Shown piece after piece: positions 24,758 through 32,586 of a DNA stretch of 33,190 nt; position 1 is the first letter of the stretch; the number at the start of each line of letters is the position of its first letter. Under the pieces are notes generated by a model, which was not told the DNA's origin, searched no databases, and was given only the letters and a program-made list of their open reading frames with translations. Source of the stretch: Nocardioidaceae bacterium (GTDB lineage: Bacteria; Actinomycetota; Actinomycetes; Propionibacteriales; Nocardioidaceae). Made by a program: the position numbers and the translations under genes. The DNA lies in NCBI GenBank assembly GCA_013697585.1, contig JACCWP010000079.1:1-33190 (forward strand), given 5' to 3'.

Positions 24758-25750
24758 TCAGCCGAGCAGGCCGAGCGCCTGCACGGCCTCGCGCTCCTCG
24801 ACGAGCTCGGCGGCAGACGCCTCGATCCGGGTCCGGGAGAAGTCGCCGATCTCCAGCCCTGGCACGATCGACCAGTCGCCGCCGCTGCTGGTGACGGGGA
24901 AGGACGACACGAGCCCCTCGGGCACGCCGTACGACCCGTCACTGCGCACAGCCATCGACAGCCAGTCGTCGGCGGGTGAGCCGGTCAGCCAGTCACGGGC
25001 GTGGTCGATCGTGGCGCTGGCGGCCGACGCCGCCGACGACGCGCCGCGCGCCTCGATGATCGCCGCCCCGCGCTTTTGCACCGCGGGAATGAACTCCTGC
25101 TCCACCCACGCGTGGTCGTCGACCAGCTCGTAGGCGTTGCGGCCCCGCACCTCGGCATGGAACAGGTCGGGGTACTGGGTCGCGGAATGGTTGCCCCAGA
25201 TCGTCAGGTGTCGGATGTCCGTGACCGCGGCACCCGTACGGTCAGCCAGCTGCGCCAGGGCCCGGTTGTGGTCGAGCCGGGTCAACGCAGCGAACCGCTC
25301 GGCCGGGATGTCGGGGGCGTTGCTCATGGCGATCAACGCGTTGGTGTTGGCCGGGTTGCCGGTCACGGTGACGCGCACGTCGTCCGCCGCGTGCGCACCC
25401 AACGCCTTGCCCTGCGTGGTGAAGATCGCGCCGTTGGCCTCCAGCAGGTCACTGCGCTCCATACCCTTCGCCCGCGGCCGCGCCCCCACCAGCAGCGCGA
25501 GGTTGACGCCGTCGAAGATGACATCCGCGTCGTCGCCCGTCTCCACGCCTGCCAGCAGCGGGAAGGCGCAGTCGTCGAGCTCCATCACCACGCCCTCGAG
25601 CGCCGAGAGCGCCGCAGTGACCTCCAGCAGACGCAGCTCGACCCGTGTGTCAGGGCCGAAGAGCTCCCCGCTCGCGATCCGGAACAGCAGGCTGTAGCCG
25701 ATCTGACCGGCGGCCCCGGTGACGGCTACCTTGACGGGCGTGCTGGTCAC
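24758..25750 (-). CDS. mdh: Malate dehydrogenase
   Basis: NAD-dependent TCA-cycle enzyme interconverting malate and oxaloacetate. The 330-residue protein has the Rossmann motif [19 protein letters not shown], the substrate-binding loop [27 protein letters not shown], the [11 protein letters not shown] segment and the catalytic His in [12 protein letters not shown]. It belongs to the cytosolic-MDH-like type common in actinobacteria. The start is GTG 25750 after GAAGGGA. The divergent DNA glycosylase gene starts 61 bases away. Together with icd and sucCD, three TCA-cycle functions are encoded within 13 kb. Confidence 0.95.
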   Translation of the reverse strand: MTSTPVKVAVTGAAGQIGYSLLFRIASGELFGPDTRVELRLLEVTAALSALEGVVMELDDCAFPLLAGVETGDDADVIFDGVNLALLVGARPRAKGMERSDLLEANGAIFTTQGKALGAHAADDVRVTVTGNPANTNALIAMSNAPDIPAERFAALTRLDHNRALAQLADRTGAAVTDIRHLTIWGNHSATQYPDLFHAEVRGRNAYELVDDHAWVEQEFIPAVQKRGAAIIEARGASSAASAASATIDHARDWLTGSPADDWLSMAVRSDGSYGVPEGLVSSFPVTSSGGDWSIVPGLEIGDFSRTRIEASAAELVEEREAVQALGLLG

Positions 25751-25799
25751 GGGGGTCCCTTCGTCGGGCCAGGGGCGGGTGCGCCGACGCTAGCCCACG

Positions 25800-25805
25800 T
25801 AGGGT
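25800..25805 (+). promoter_or_regulatory. -10 box (TAGGGT) for leaderless transcription of the Nei-like gene
   Basis: TAGGGT ends 6 bases before the GTG start at 25812 with no ribosome-binding site, the same arrangement as at purN. Confidence 0.5.
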
Positions 25806-25811
25806 CCCGTC

Positions 25812-26678
25812 GTGCCCGAGGGCCACGTGGTGCACGTCGACGCCCGCCGCTTCGAGGAGCGGATGCGCGGTCGGGTTGTGCGCGCATCCAGCCCGCAAGG
25901 GCGCTTCGACGACGGTGCCGCCGCCCTCGACGGCCGCACCCTGACTCGCACGGAGGCGTACGGCAAGAACCTGTTCCTGCGCTTCTCGGTCCCCCGCGGC
26001 GCGAGCGGCCCGCGGGCGAAGCCGTGGCTGCTCGTGCACCTCGGCTTGATCGGCGGCTGGCGCTGGTACGACGCCGCAGCTCGGCAGACCGACGGTCGTC
26101 GGTTGCGCGGTGCCGATGGCTCGAACCGCCGGGTGCTCCTCCAAGCAGGGCGAGGCGAGCATGCCGTCAGCGTCGACCTGCGTGGCGCCATCACCTGCAG
26201 ACTCGTTGACGATGGCGAGGCTGACCTGGTGCTGAGCAGGCTGGGTGCCGATCCGTTGCGCGCCGACGCCGATCCAGACTCGGCGTACGCGACGATCCAG
26301 CGCAGCCAGTCGGCGCTCGGGACCTTGCTCCTGCGCCAGGACGTCGTCGCCGGTGCCGGCCTGATCTGGCGGTGCGAGGCACCATTCCTCGCGGGTGTCG
26401 CTCCGCAGCGGCTCGGGCGCGACGTCTCCGCGCAGGAGTGGTCGGCGCTGTGGGGACATCTCGCAGGAATCATGGCTGCTGCCGTCGACCGCGGCGGTGC
26501 CGAGGTGACGACCCTGCGTGCCGACCGCCCGCCCGGCACCCGGCGGGTACGGCGCGAGGACGCCTTCTATCTGTTCCGGCGCGGCGGTGAGCGGTGCCGG
26601 GTGTGCGGCACGCGGATCCGGTCCGAGCCGATGGGCGGACGCACCGTCTGGTGGTGCCCGACCTGCCAGCCCGGCTGA
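25812..26678 (+). CDS. Fpg/Nei-family DNA glycosylase
   Basis: Base-excision repair glycosylase/AP lyase of 288 residues. The N-terminus MPEGHVVH supplies the catalytic Pro2 and Glu3; the start at GTG 25812 is fixed by this. Lys52 in EAYGKNLFL fits the conserved beta-hairpin lysine. A C-terminal zinc finger C-x2-C-x16-C-x2-C is present (CRVCG ... WWCPTCQ) with the Arg in GGRTVWW. The early segment SSPQGRF and the MPEGH start resemble actinobacterial Nei1. The helix-two-turns-helix motif that is normally GxGNxYRxE reads GAGLIWRCE, so the DNA-contacting Asn is replaced by Leu and Tyr by Trp; activity may be altered. Nei versus Fpg cannot be decided with certainty; Nei1-like is my best guess. 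Confidence 0.88.
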   Translation: MPEGHVVHVDARRFEERMRGRVVRASSPQGRFDDGAAALDGRTLTRTEAYGKNLFLRFSVPRGASGPRAKPWLLVHLGLIGGWRWYDAAARQTDGRRLRGADGSNRRVLLQAGRGEHAVSVDLRGAITCRLVDDGEADLVLSRLGADPLRADADPDSAYATIQRSQSALGTLLLRQDVVAGAGLIWRCEAPFLAGVAPQRLGRDVSAQEWSALWGHLAGIMAAAVDRGGAEVTTLRADRPPGTRRVRREDAFYLFRRGGERCRVCGTRIRSEPMGGRTVWWCPTCQPG

Positions 26679-26691
26679 TCACGACCCGCCA

Positions 26692-26697
26692 TAGGCT
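26692..26697 (+). promoter_or_regulatory. -10 box (TAGGCT) for leaderless transcription of icd
   Basis: TAGGCT ends 8 bases before the icd ATG at 26706, with no ribosome-binding site between. It sits just after the stop codon of the glycosylase gene, so icd has its own promoter despite the short gap. Confidence 0.5.
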
Positions 26698-26705
26698 GAC
26701 CGACC

Positions 26706-27923
26706 ATGGCCAAGATCGCGGTGACGAACCCGGTCGTCGAGCTCGACGGCGACGAGATGACCCGGATCATCTGGCAGTTCATCAAAGACCGGCTGATCCA
26801 TCCGTACCTCGACATCGACCTGCACTACTTCGACCTCGGGATCGAGAGCCGGGACGCGACCGACGACCAGGTCACGGTCGAGGCGGCGGAGGCGATCAAG
26901 CGGCACGGTGTCGGTGTCAAGTGCGCGACCATCACGCCCGACGAGGCGCGGGTCGAGGAGTTCGGTTTGAAGCGCATGTGGCTGTCACCCAACGGCACGA
27001 TCCGCAACATCCTTGGCGGTGTGGTCTTCCGCGAGCCGATCATCATCTCGAACATCCCACGGCTGGTGCCCGGCTGGACCAAACCGATCATCATCGGCCG
27101 GCACGCGCACGGCGACCAGTACCGGGCGACCAACTTCACCGTCCCCGGCCCCGGCACGGTCACGATCACGTACGCGCCGTCCGACGGTTCCGCACCGATG
27201 GAGCACGAGGTCGTACGGATGCCCGACGGGGGCGGCGTGGTCATGGGCATGTACAACTTCAACCGGTCGATCGAGGACTTTGCCCGCGCGTCGTTCGCCT
27301 ACGGGCTGCAACGTGGGTACCCCGTCTACCTGTCCACCAAGAACACGATCCTCAAGGCCTACGACGGCGCCTTCAAGGACATCTTCGCGCGGGTGTTCGA
27401 GGCCGAGTACGAGGCCGACTTCGAGGCCAAGGGGCTCACGTACGAGCACAGGCTGATCGACGACATGGTCGCCGCGGCGATGAAGTGGGAAGGCGGATAC
27501 GTCTGGGCCTGCAAGAACTACGACGGCGACGTGCAGTCCGACACCGTGGCGCAAGGGTTCGGATCGCTCGGCCTGATGACGTCGGTGCTGATGACGCCCG
27601 ACGGGAGCACGGTGGAGGCGGAGGCGGCGCACGGCACCGTCACCAGGCACTTTCGCCAGCACCAGCAGGGTAAGCCAACATCGACGAACCCGATCGCGTC
27701 GATCTATGCGTGGACCCGTGGTCTCGCCCACCGCGGCAAGCTCGACGACACACCAGCGGTGATCGAGTTCGCCGAGACGCTCGAGGAGGTCGTTGTCGCG
27801 ACCGTCGAGAGCGGGCGGATGACCAAGGACCTTGCGCTGCTCGTGGGACCTGACCAGGAGTTCCAGACCACCGAGGAGTTCCTCGCCTCCCTGGACGACA
27901 ACCTGGCTTCGCGCCTCGCCTGA
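26706..27923 (+). CDS. icd: NADP-dependent isocitrate dehydrogenase (homodimeric, eukaryote-like type)
   Basis: Oxidative decarboxylation of isocitrate to 2-oxoglutarate with NADP+. The 405-residue protein starts [20 protein letters not shown] and has the substrate motif [12 protein letters not shown] (near 97-108), [15 protein letters not shown]-like [12 protein letters not shown], and [10 protein letters not shown] near 308-317; this is the subfamily II (IDH1-like) homodimeric type, not the 740-residue monomeric enzyme. ATG 26706 follows a leaderless -10 box. A 112-bp gap to the MTHFR gene holds no other gene. Confidence 0.96.
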   Translation: MAKIAVTNPVVELDGDEMTRIIWQFIKDRLIHPYLDIDLHYFDLGIESRDATDDQVTVEAAEAIKRHGVGVKCATITPDEARVEEFGLKRMWLSPNGTIRNILGGVVFREPIIISNIPRLVPGWTKPIIIGRHAHGDQYRATNFTVPGPGTVTITYAPSDGSAPMEHEVVRMPDGGGVVMGMYNFNRSIEDFARASFAYGLQRGYPVYLSTKNTILKAYDGAFKDIFARVFEAEYEADFEAKGLTYEHRLIDDMVAAAMKWEGGYVWACKNYDGDVQSDTVAQGFGSLGLMTSVLMTPDGSTVEAEAAHGTVTRHFRQHQQGKPTSTNPIASIYAWTRGLAHRGKLDDTPAVIEFAETLEEVVVATVESGRMTKDLALLVGPDQEFQTTEEFLASLDDNLASRLA

Positions 27924-28035
27924 CCGGCTGAGCCGAAGACGCCAGAAGTCACGGATGACGTCGGGCCGGACCCGGTTGTGTGGGCGACTGTCGCGGGCGT
28001 ACGCTCGCGGCCGCCGGTCCGGTGCGCGATGAGAA

Positions 28036-28905
28036 TTGAGTTGTACCATTCGCAACACACAGCGCAATCCCGTCATCCGCGCCGCCTTGCTGCGCGCCCG
28101 CTACGAGCTGCTCCCTACCGCATCGGTCGAGGCAGCCGTGGTTGCGGCCTTGCCGACTGACGTGCGGCTCACGATCACCGCCTCGCCGGCAAAGGGTCTC
28201 GACGCGACGTTGGACTGCGCCGAACGGCTGGTCGGGCACGGCTACCAGGTCACCCCGCACCTCGCGGCGCGGATGGTACGAGACCGGGCGCACCTCGCCG
28301 AGCTGGCCCAGCGGCTGGTGGCCCTCGGCGTCACCGACGTCTTCGTACCAGCCGGCGACGCAGAGCCGGCGGCGGGCGACTACCACGGCTCTCTCGACCT
28401 GCTGCGCGACCTGACCGAGCTCGGACGGCCGTTCCCCGAGGTGGGCATCACCGGCTACCCCGAGAGTCACCCGACGATCACCGACGACGTGACCGTGCAG
28501 GCGATGTGGGACAAGCGCGAGCACGCGACGTACGTTGTCAGCAACCTGTGCTTCGACCCCGCGATGATCCGTCGCTGGGTCACCCGGATGCGCGGCCGGG
28601 GCGTCACGCTGCCGGTGCTGGTCGGCATGCCCGGACCGGTCGAACGCGCCAAGCTGCTGACGATGGCAACGAGGATCGGCGTGGGTGAGTCGACCCGCTT
28701 CCTGGCCAAGAACGTCTCGATCTTCACCCGTATCGCCGCGCCGGGAGGGTGGCGCCCCGCCCGGTTGCTCGACCAGCTGGCGCCAATGCTCACCGACCCT
28801 GCGGCAGCAGTGGTCGGGCTGCACCTCTACACGTTCAACCAGGTCGCCGAGACCGAGCGGTGGCGGCACGAGCTGCTCGGCACCTCGGTGCCGGCGGCGC
28901 GCTAA
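28036..28905 (+). CDS. Methylenetetrahydrofolate reductase-like protein
   Basis: MetF-family TIM barrel that interconverts 5-methyl-THF and 5,10-methylene-THF. The conserved N-terminal Glu appears in RYELLPT (cf. FEFFPP), followed by TITASP, TPHLAARMVRD, VFVPAGDAE, the MTHFR motif ITGYPESHP and SNLCFDP. At 289 residues it has only the catalytic domain and is divergent from housekeeping MetF. The start is uncertain: TTG 28036 is the first possible (an in-frame stop precedes it) and TTG 28087 is an alternative; neither has a ribosome-binding site. It converges with the corrinoid methyltransferase operon. In cobalamin-dependent methylotrophic pathways such as cmu, a dedicated MetF2 runs in the oxidative direction to recover methyl groups; I infer the same role here. 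Confidence 0.82.
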   Translation: MSCTIRNTQRNPVIRAALLRARYELLPTASVEAAVVAALPTDVRLTITASPAKGLDATLDCAERLVGHGYQVTPHLAARMVRDRAHLAELAQRLVALGVTDVFVPAGDAEPAAGDYHGSLDLLRDLTELGRPFPEVGITGYPESHPTITDDVTVQAMWDKREHATYVVSNLCFDPAMIRRWVTRMRGRGVTLPVLVGMPGPVERAKLLTMATRIGVGESTRFLAKNVSIFTRIAAPGGWRPARLLDQLAPMLTDPAAAVVGLHLYTFNQVAETERWRHELLGTSVPAAR

Positions 28906-29006
28906 GCCGCTGATCGCGCAACCACGAGCCGCTGATCGCGCGACCACGAGCCGCTGATCGCGCGACCACGAGCCGCTGATCGCGCAACCATGAGCCGCTG
29001 ATCGCG
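28905..29006. repeat. 22-bp tandem repeat, 4.6 copies
   Basis: The unit is AGCCGCTGATCGCGC followed by (A/G)ACCA(C/T)G. Four full copies (28905-28926, 28927-28948, 28949-28970, 28971-28992) and a 14-base partial one follow without spacers. Only two positions vary, both by transitions. The first unit begins at the last base of the MTHFR stop codon, and the array ends about 30 bases before the activase stop, so it fills the gap between convergent genes. The 22-bp period equals about two helical turns. Confidence 0.9.
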
Positions 29007-29036
29007 GGTCAGGCAGGGGAGCGGCGGAGGGGAGGC

Positions 29037-30992
29037 TCAACTGGGGAACGCGAGCTCGTCAACGAAGCGGTCGTTGAAGTCGGCGCGGTCGGACAGCTCG
29101 ACATAGCGCACCTCGCGCAGCAGGGTCTGCGCGCCCGCCCGCTCGGCGGCGCTGAGCAGCGTCATCTTGGCGCCCTCGCCGGCGACGTTGCCGGCACTGA
29201 CGATCCGCAGCACCGGCAAGCGGGGCACGAGACCGATCCGCACGGCGTTGCCGGGCGACAGGTACGCGCCGAACGAACCCGCGAGCAGCACCTGCTGCAC
29301 GTCGGCCGGCTCCACGCCGAGCTCCTCGAGCAGCAGTGACCAGCCGGTCGCGATCGCTGCCTTTGCGAACTGCAGCTCGCGTACGTCGCGCTGAGACACA
29401 TACACCGAGTCGGACACGTCGCCCGGCAGGCCTCGCCAGGCGAGCACGAACACCCGCTCGTCGCCGATGGTCGTGAGCCGGTCGACCAGCCCGGGCAGCG
29501 ACTGCGCGACGACGTCGGTGGTCGCGAACCGTCCGCTGGCGTCGATGACACCGACCCGGACCAGTTCGGCGACCGCGTCGACAAGCCCAGACCCGCACAA
29601 CCCGCGGGGCTCCTCGGCGCCGATGGCCTGGCACGTCACGTCGTCGCCGCCGACCCGCACCACCTCGATCGCGCCGGGCGCGGCTCGCATGCCGCAGCGG
29701 ATCGCGCCTCCCTCGAAGGCCGGCCCGGCCGGTGCTGCCGTGGCGAGGATTCGTTCCCCGTCGCCGAGGACGATCTCGCAGTTGGTGCCGACGTCGATGA
29801 ACAACCGCAACCGCTTGTCTCGGTCGACCCCCGAGGCGAGCATGCCGGCAACGATGTCGCCGCCGACGTACGCGCCCAGCGACGGGAACACCAGAGCCGG
29901 CGCCTGTGGATGGATCCGCAGCCCCAGGTCGGCCGCGGTCAGACCGGCGAACGACCCGGCCACCATGATGAACGGCGCCACGCCCAGCGGTTCGGGGTCG
30001 ATCCCCAGCACCAGCGACGTCATGGTCGCGTTGCCGGCGAGCGCGACCTCATAGACCTGGGTGCGTTGGATGTCGGCCTCGGCGCAGACCTCACCGACAA
30101 GCTCGTCCAGGGTCGCCTGCGCGAGCCGCTGCAGCCGGGGCAGTGCCTCGGGGTCGAGCATGGTCGCGCTGATCCGGGTGATGACGTCGGCACCGTAGGG
30201 CTGCTGCTTGTTGAGCATCGAGTGCACCGACACCGGGGTGCCGGTCGACAGGTCGAGCAGCGTGGCGACGACCGTCGTGGTGCCGAGGTCGAACGCGATC
30301 GCGTGCCGAGTGCCGGTGGTGTCCCCCTCCTCGACATCGATCAGGACCTCGTCGACGACCACGGCCGTGACCGCGAAGTCGGCCCGGCGCAGCACCTGGG
30401 GCAGCCGGCGCAGCGCGTGCAGCGTGGGACGTACGTCGAGGTCGTCGATCGCCTCGGTGAGCCGGTCGATGTCGGGCCGCTGGTCGGACAGCGTGGGCTC
30501 GCCGAGCTCGACGTAGCGCTTCTGGACGGCGGGGCGCAAGATGACCTGCCGGCCGATGCCGACGGTGGCGGCCTTCGGGCGCGTCGTGAGCGGCGGCACC
30601 TCCACGGCCAGGTCACGCACGGCGGCAGCGCGGCAGGCAAGCCGCCAACCCGCCCTCAGCTCGCCGGCGCTGAACGCGCGCGCGTCGAGCCGCGAGATCG
30701 GCAACCCGGCACTCTGCTCGGGATCGCTGATCCTCACCTTGCACTTCTTGCAGGTGCCATGACCGCCGCAGGTGGAGTCGATCGCGATGCCGTTCCAGCT
30801 GGCGGCGTCGAACACGGTCACGCCGGGGGGCACCGACACCGCCCTGCCGGAGGGGGTGAACGCCAGCTGCACCCGTCCGGTGCCGTCGTGGTCGGGTGGC
30901 ACCGCCGAACCGGGCGGCGGATCGATCAGGCCTTCCCTCGCGAGGCCCTCGACTGCAGTGGCCGGCGCGATCGACGGCTCTGGCCGCGGCAC
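29037..30992 (-). CDS. Corrinoid activation protein (2Fe-2S/ASKHA, RACo-like)
   Basis: ATP-dependent reductive activator that returns an oxidised corrinoid protein from Co(II) to Co(I). The 651-residue protein has a Pro-rich N-terminal extension of about 40 residues, a plant-type 2Fe-2S ferredoxin domain with Cys75, 81, 84 and 120 (CGGHGTCKKC, then LACRA), a linker, and a C-terminal ASKHA ATPase domain (DUF4445) with phosphate loops FDLGTTTVVATLLD and FIDVGTNCEIVLG, plus LAGSFGAYLSPGNA. Length and order match RACo of Carboxydothermus rather than the 4Fe-4S RamA type. The ORF track start at 31058 overlaps the methyltransferase gene; GTG 30992 lies one base after that gene's stop, with GAGGCGGG upstream, so translation is coupled. 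The last gene of the operon. An electron donor is not encoded in the window. Confidence 0.9.
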   Translation of the reverse strand: MPRPEPSIAPATAVEGLAREGLIDPPPGSAVPPDHDGTGRVQLAFTPSGRAVSVPPGVTVFDAASWNGIAIDSTCGGHGTCKKCKVRISDPEQSAGLPISRLDARAFSAGELRAGWRLACRAAAVRDLAVEVPPLTTRPKAATVGIGRQVILRPAVQKRYVELGEPTLSDQRPDIDRLTEAIDDLDVRPTLHALRRLPQVLRRADFAVTAVVVDEVLIDVEEGDTTGTRHAIAFDLGTTTVVATLLDLSTGTPVSVHSMLNKQQPYGADVITRISATMLDPEALPRLQRLAQATLDELVGEVCAEADIQRTQVYEVALAGNATMTSLVLGIDPEPLGVAPFIMVAGSFAGLTAADLGLRIHPQAPALVFPSLGAYVGGDIVAGMLASGVDRDKRLRLFIDVGTNCEIVLGDGERILATAAPAGPAFEGGAIRCGMRAAPGAIEVVRVGGDDVTCQAIGAEEPRGLCGSGLVDAVAELVRVGVIDASGRFATTDVVAQSLPGLVDRLTTIGDERVFVLAWRGLPGDVSDSVYVSQRDVRELQFAKAAIATGWSLLLEELGVEPADVQQVLLAGSFGAYLSPGNAVRIGLVPRLPVLRIVSAGNVAGEGAKMTLLSAAERAGAQTLLREVRYVELSDRADFNDRFVDELAFPS

Positions 30993-30993
30993 G

Positions 30994-31875
30994 TCAGCCC
31001 GCCTCGGCGGCCTGCTTGGCCCGGTGGGCGGCGATCCACGCCATGCCCCAGTCGTCATGGCCCAGCAACAGGTCGGCCGCCTTGACCGACTCGACGATCT
31101 GCGGGTTACGGGCGTCCATGATCGCGCTGGTCAGTCCGGCGGTCATCGCCATCGGCAAGAAGGTCGCGCCCAGCACATGCCGTCCCGGCATGCCGAACGA
31201 CACGTTGGACGCGCCCAGCGTCATGTTGAGACCCCAGGTGTGCTTGATCCGGAGGATGGTCTCGAGGGCGGTGTTGACGACCTGTGTGTCGGCACCGATC
31301 GGCATGGCCAGCGGGTCGATGAGGATGTCCTCGAGCGCGATGCCGTAGGTGCCCGTGGCGACGTCGACGATCTTGCCAACCAGCTCGATCCGCTTGTCGG
31401 CCCCCATCGGGATCTCGTCCGCGTCGTTGGGCAGCGCGATGACTGCGGCGTCGTAGCGCTTGACCAGCGGCAGGATCAGCTCCATCCGCTCGTCCTCGGC
31501 GGTGATCGAGTTGACCAGCGCCCGTCCCTGGTAGGCGTCCAGCCCGGCCTCGAGCGCCTCGACGACCGACGAGTCGATGCAGATCGGTAGGTCGGTGCGG
31601 GACTGGACGAGCCGGATCGCCTTGGCCAGCAGCTCGGGTTCGTCGGTCAAGGGAACGCCCATGTTGACGTCGAGCACGTCGGCCCCGCCGGCGACTTGGG
31701 CGCCGACGTCGCGCTCGATCGCGGACAGGTCGCCAGCCCGCAGCTGCTCCTGGAAGAGCTTGCGCCCGGTCGGGTTGATTCGCTCTCCGATGATGGTGAA
31801 CGGCTTGTCGTGGCCGAGCACGACCTCGCGGGTCGTGCCGGCGGTCGAACGCAGCACGGTGTGCAGGTCGGGCAT
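30994..31875 (-). CDS. Methyltetrahydrofolate:corrinoid protein methyltransferase
   Basis: DHPS-fold (pterin-binding TIM barrel) methyltransferase moving methyl groups between a corrinoid protein and THF, as AcsE, MtgA and MtvD-type enzymes do. The 293-residue protein has IIGERINPTGRK (28-39), DVLDVNMG with Asp69/Asn71, CIDSS with Asp101, Asn122 in NSITAEDE, Asp187, and GASNVSFGMP (221-230), whose Asn224 corresponds to the catalytic Asn of the family. It is not part of a MetH-type multidomain protein. ATG 31875 lies 45 bases after the corrinoid protein gene; the activase gene starts one base after its stop. In the demethylation direction it would make 5-methyl-THF. The substrate methyltransferase that loads the corrinoid protein is not in the window. 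Confidence 0.92.
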   Translation of the reverse strand: MPDLHTVLRSTAGTTREVVLGHDKPFTIIGERINPTGRKLFQEQLRAGDLSAIERDVGAQVAGGADVLDVNMGVPLTDEPELLAKAIRLVQSRTDLPICIDSSVVEALEAGLDAYQGRALVNSITAEDERMELILPLVKRYDAAVIALPNDADEIPMGADKRIELVGKIVDVATGTYGIALEDILIDPLAMPIGADTQVVNTALETILRIKHTWGLNMTLGASNVSFGMPGRHVLGATFLPMAMTAGLTSAIMDARNPQIVESVKAADLLLGHDDWGMAWIAAHRAKQAAEAG

Positions 31876-31920
31876 GGGGGTCCTCGGTCGAGCGGTCGGG
31901 GCGCCTTGGTCGGTGGGCGG

Positions 31921-32586
31921 TCAGGCGGGCGTCATGGCGCGGCGTTTGGCCAACAGCTCCTTCGCCTTCTTGACGGTCGCGGACGCGTCGGCCGCGTAGC
32001 CGTCGGCGCCGACGGCGGCGGCGTACTCGGGGGTGACGGGCGCACCGCCCACCATGACGATGACGTCGTCGCGGATGCCGGCCTTCTGCAGCGCGTTGAT
32101 GTTGGCCTTGAACATCGGCATCGTGGTGGTGAGGAATGCAGAGAAGCCGACGATGTCGGGCTTGTGCTGGCCGATGGCCTCGACGAACCTCTCCGGTGCC
32201 ACCTGGACGCCGAGGTCGATCACGTTGAAACCCGCACCCTCGAGCATGATGTTGACGAGGTTCTTGCCGATGTCGTGCACGTCACCCTTGACCGTGCCCA
32301 TCACGAACGTGCCGACCGACTGGACGCCGGTCTCGGCCAGCAACGGGCGCAGCACCTCCATCGCGCCTGCCATGGCGCGGCCGGCGATCAGCATCTCGGG
32401 CACGAAGAAGTCGCCGCGCTCGAAGCGGGCTCCGACCTCCTCCAGCGAGGGGATGAGGGCGTCGAAGAGCATCGTCTCGGGCCCCATCCCGAGCGCGAGG
32501 CCCTGGTTGGTGAGCTCGAGCACCAAGGGCGCGTTGCCGACCAGCGTCTGGTCATACAGACCGGTGAGGATCTCCTCGGGTGTCAT
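31921..32586 (-). CDS. Methyltransferase corrinoid protein (MtbC/MtgC-like)
   Basis: Carrier of the methyl group on cobalamin. The 221-residue protein has the N-terminal helical cap domain of the B12-binding methyltransferase type (ALIPSLEEVGARFERGDFFVPEML, about 43-66) and the C-terminal cobalamin domain with DVHDIG (102-107, His104 as lower ligand), SAFLTTTMP and GGAPVTPEYA. This is the two-domain organisation of MttC/MtbC/MtgC proteins, distinct from the single-domain mutase subunit at 13964. ATG 32586 overlaps the stop of the upstream IclR gene by four bases (ATGA), so the regulator and carrier are translated together. Confidence 0.94.
   Translation of the reverse strand: MTPEEILTGLYDQTLVGNAPLVLELTNQGLALGMGPETMLFDALIPSLEEVGARFERGDFFVPEMLIAGRAMAGAMEVLRPLLAETGVQSVGTFVMGTVKGDVHDIGKNLVNIMLEGAGFNVIDLGVQVAPERFVEAIGQHKPDIVGFSAFLTTTMPMFKANINALQKAGIRDDVIVMVGGAPVTPEYAAAVGADGYAADASATVKKAKELLAKRRAMTPA

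Noticed and set aside
24752-24761. Palindrome CTGAGCTCAG at the DUF3017/mdh junction as a terminator
   Set aside because: A 10-bp perfect palindrome has no loop, so it cannot form a stable hairpin; it overlaps the mdh stop codon and is likely incidental.
28040-28056. IclR operator at the MTHFR start (GTTG, nine bases, CAAC)
   Set aside because: Only four bases per arm are symmetrical, the centre is not palindromic, and it overlaps the putative coding start. Too weak to call.
28905-29006. CRISPR array
   Set aside because: The 22-bp units are directly tandem without variable spacers, and no cas gene is in the window.
27949-29040. 363-residue minus-strand ORF spanning the MTHFR gene and the 22-bp array
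   Set aside because: Its first residues are translated tandem repeats (e.g. SRDQRLVVARSA) and the rest is antisense to a gene with clear MTHFR motifs.
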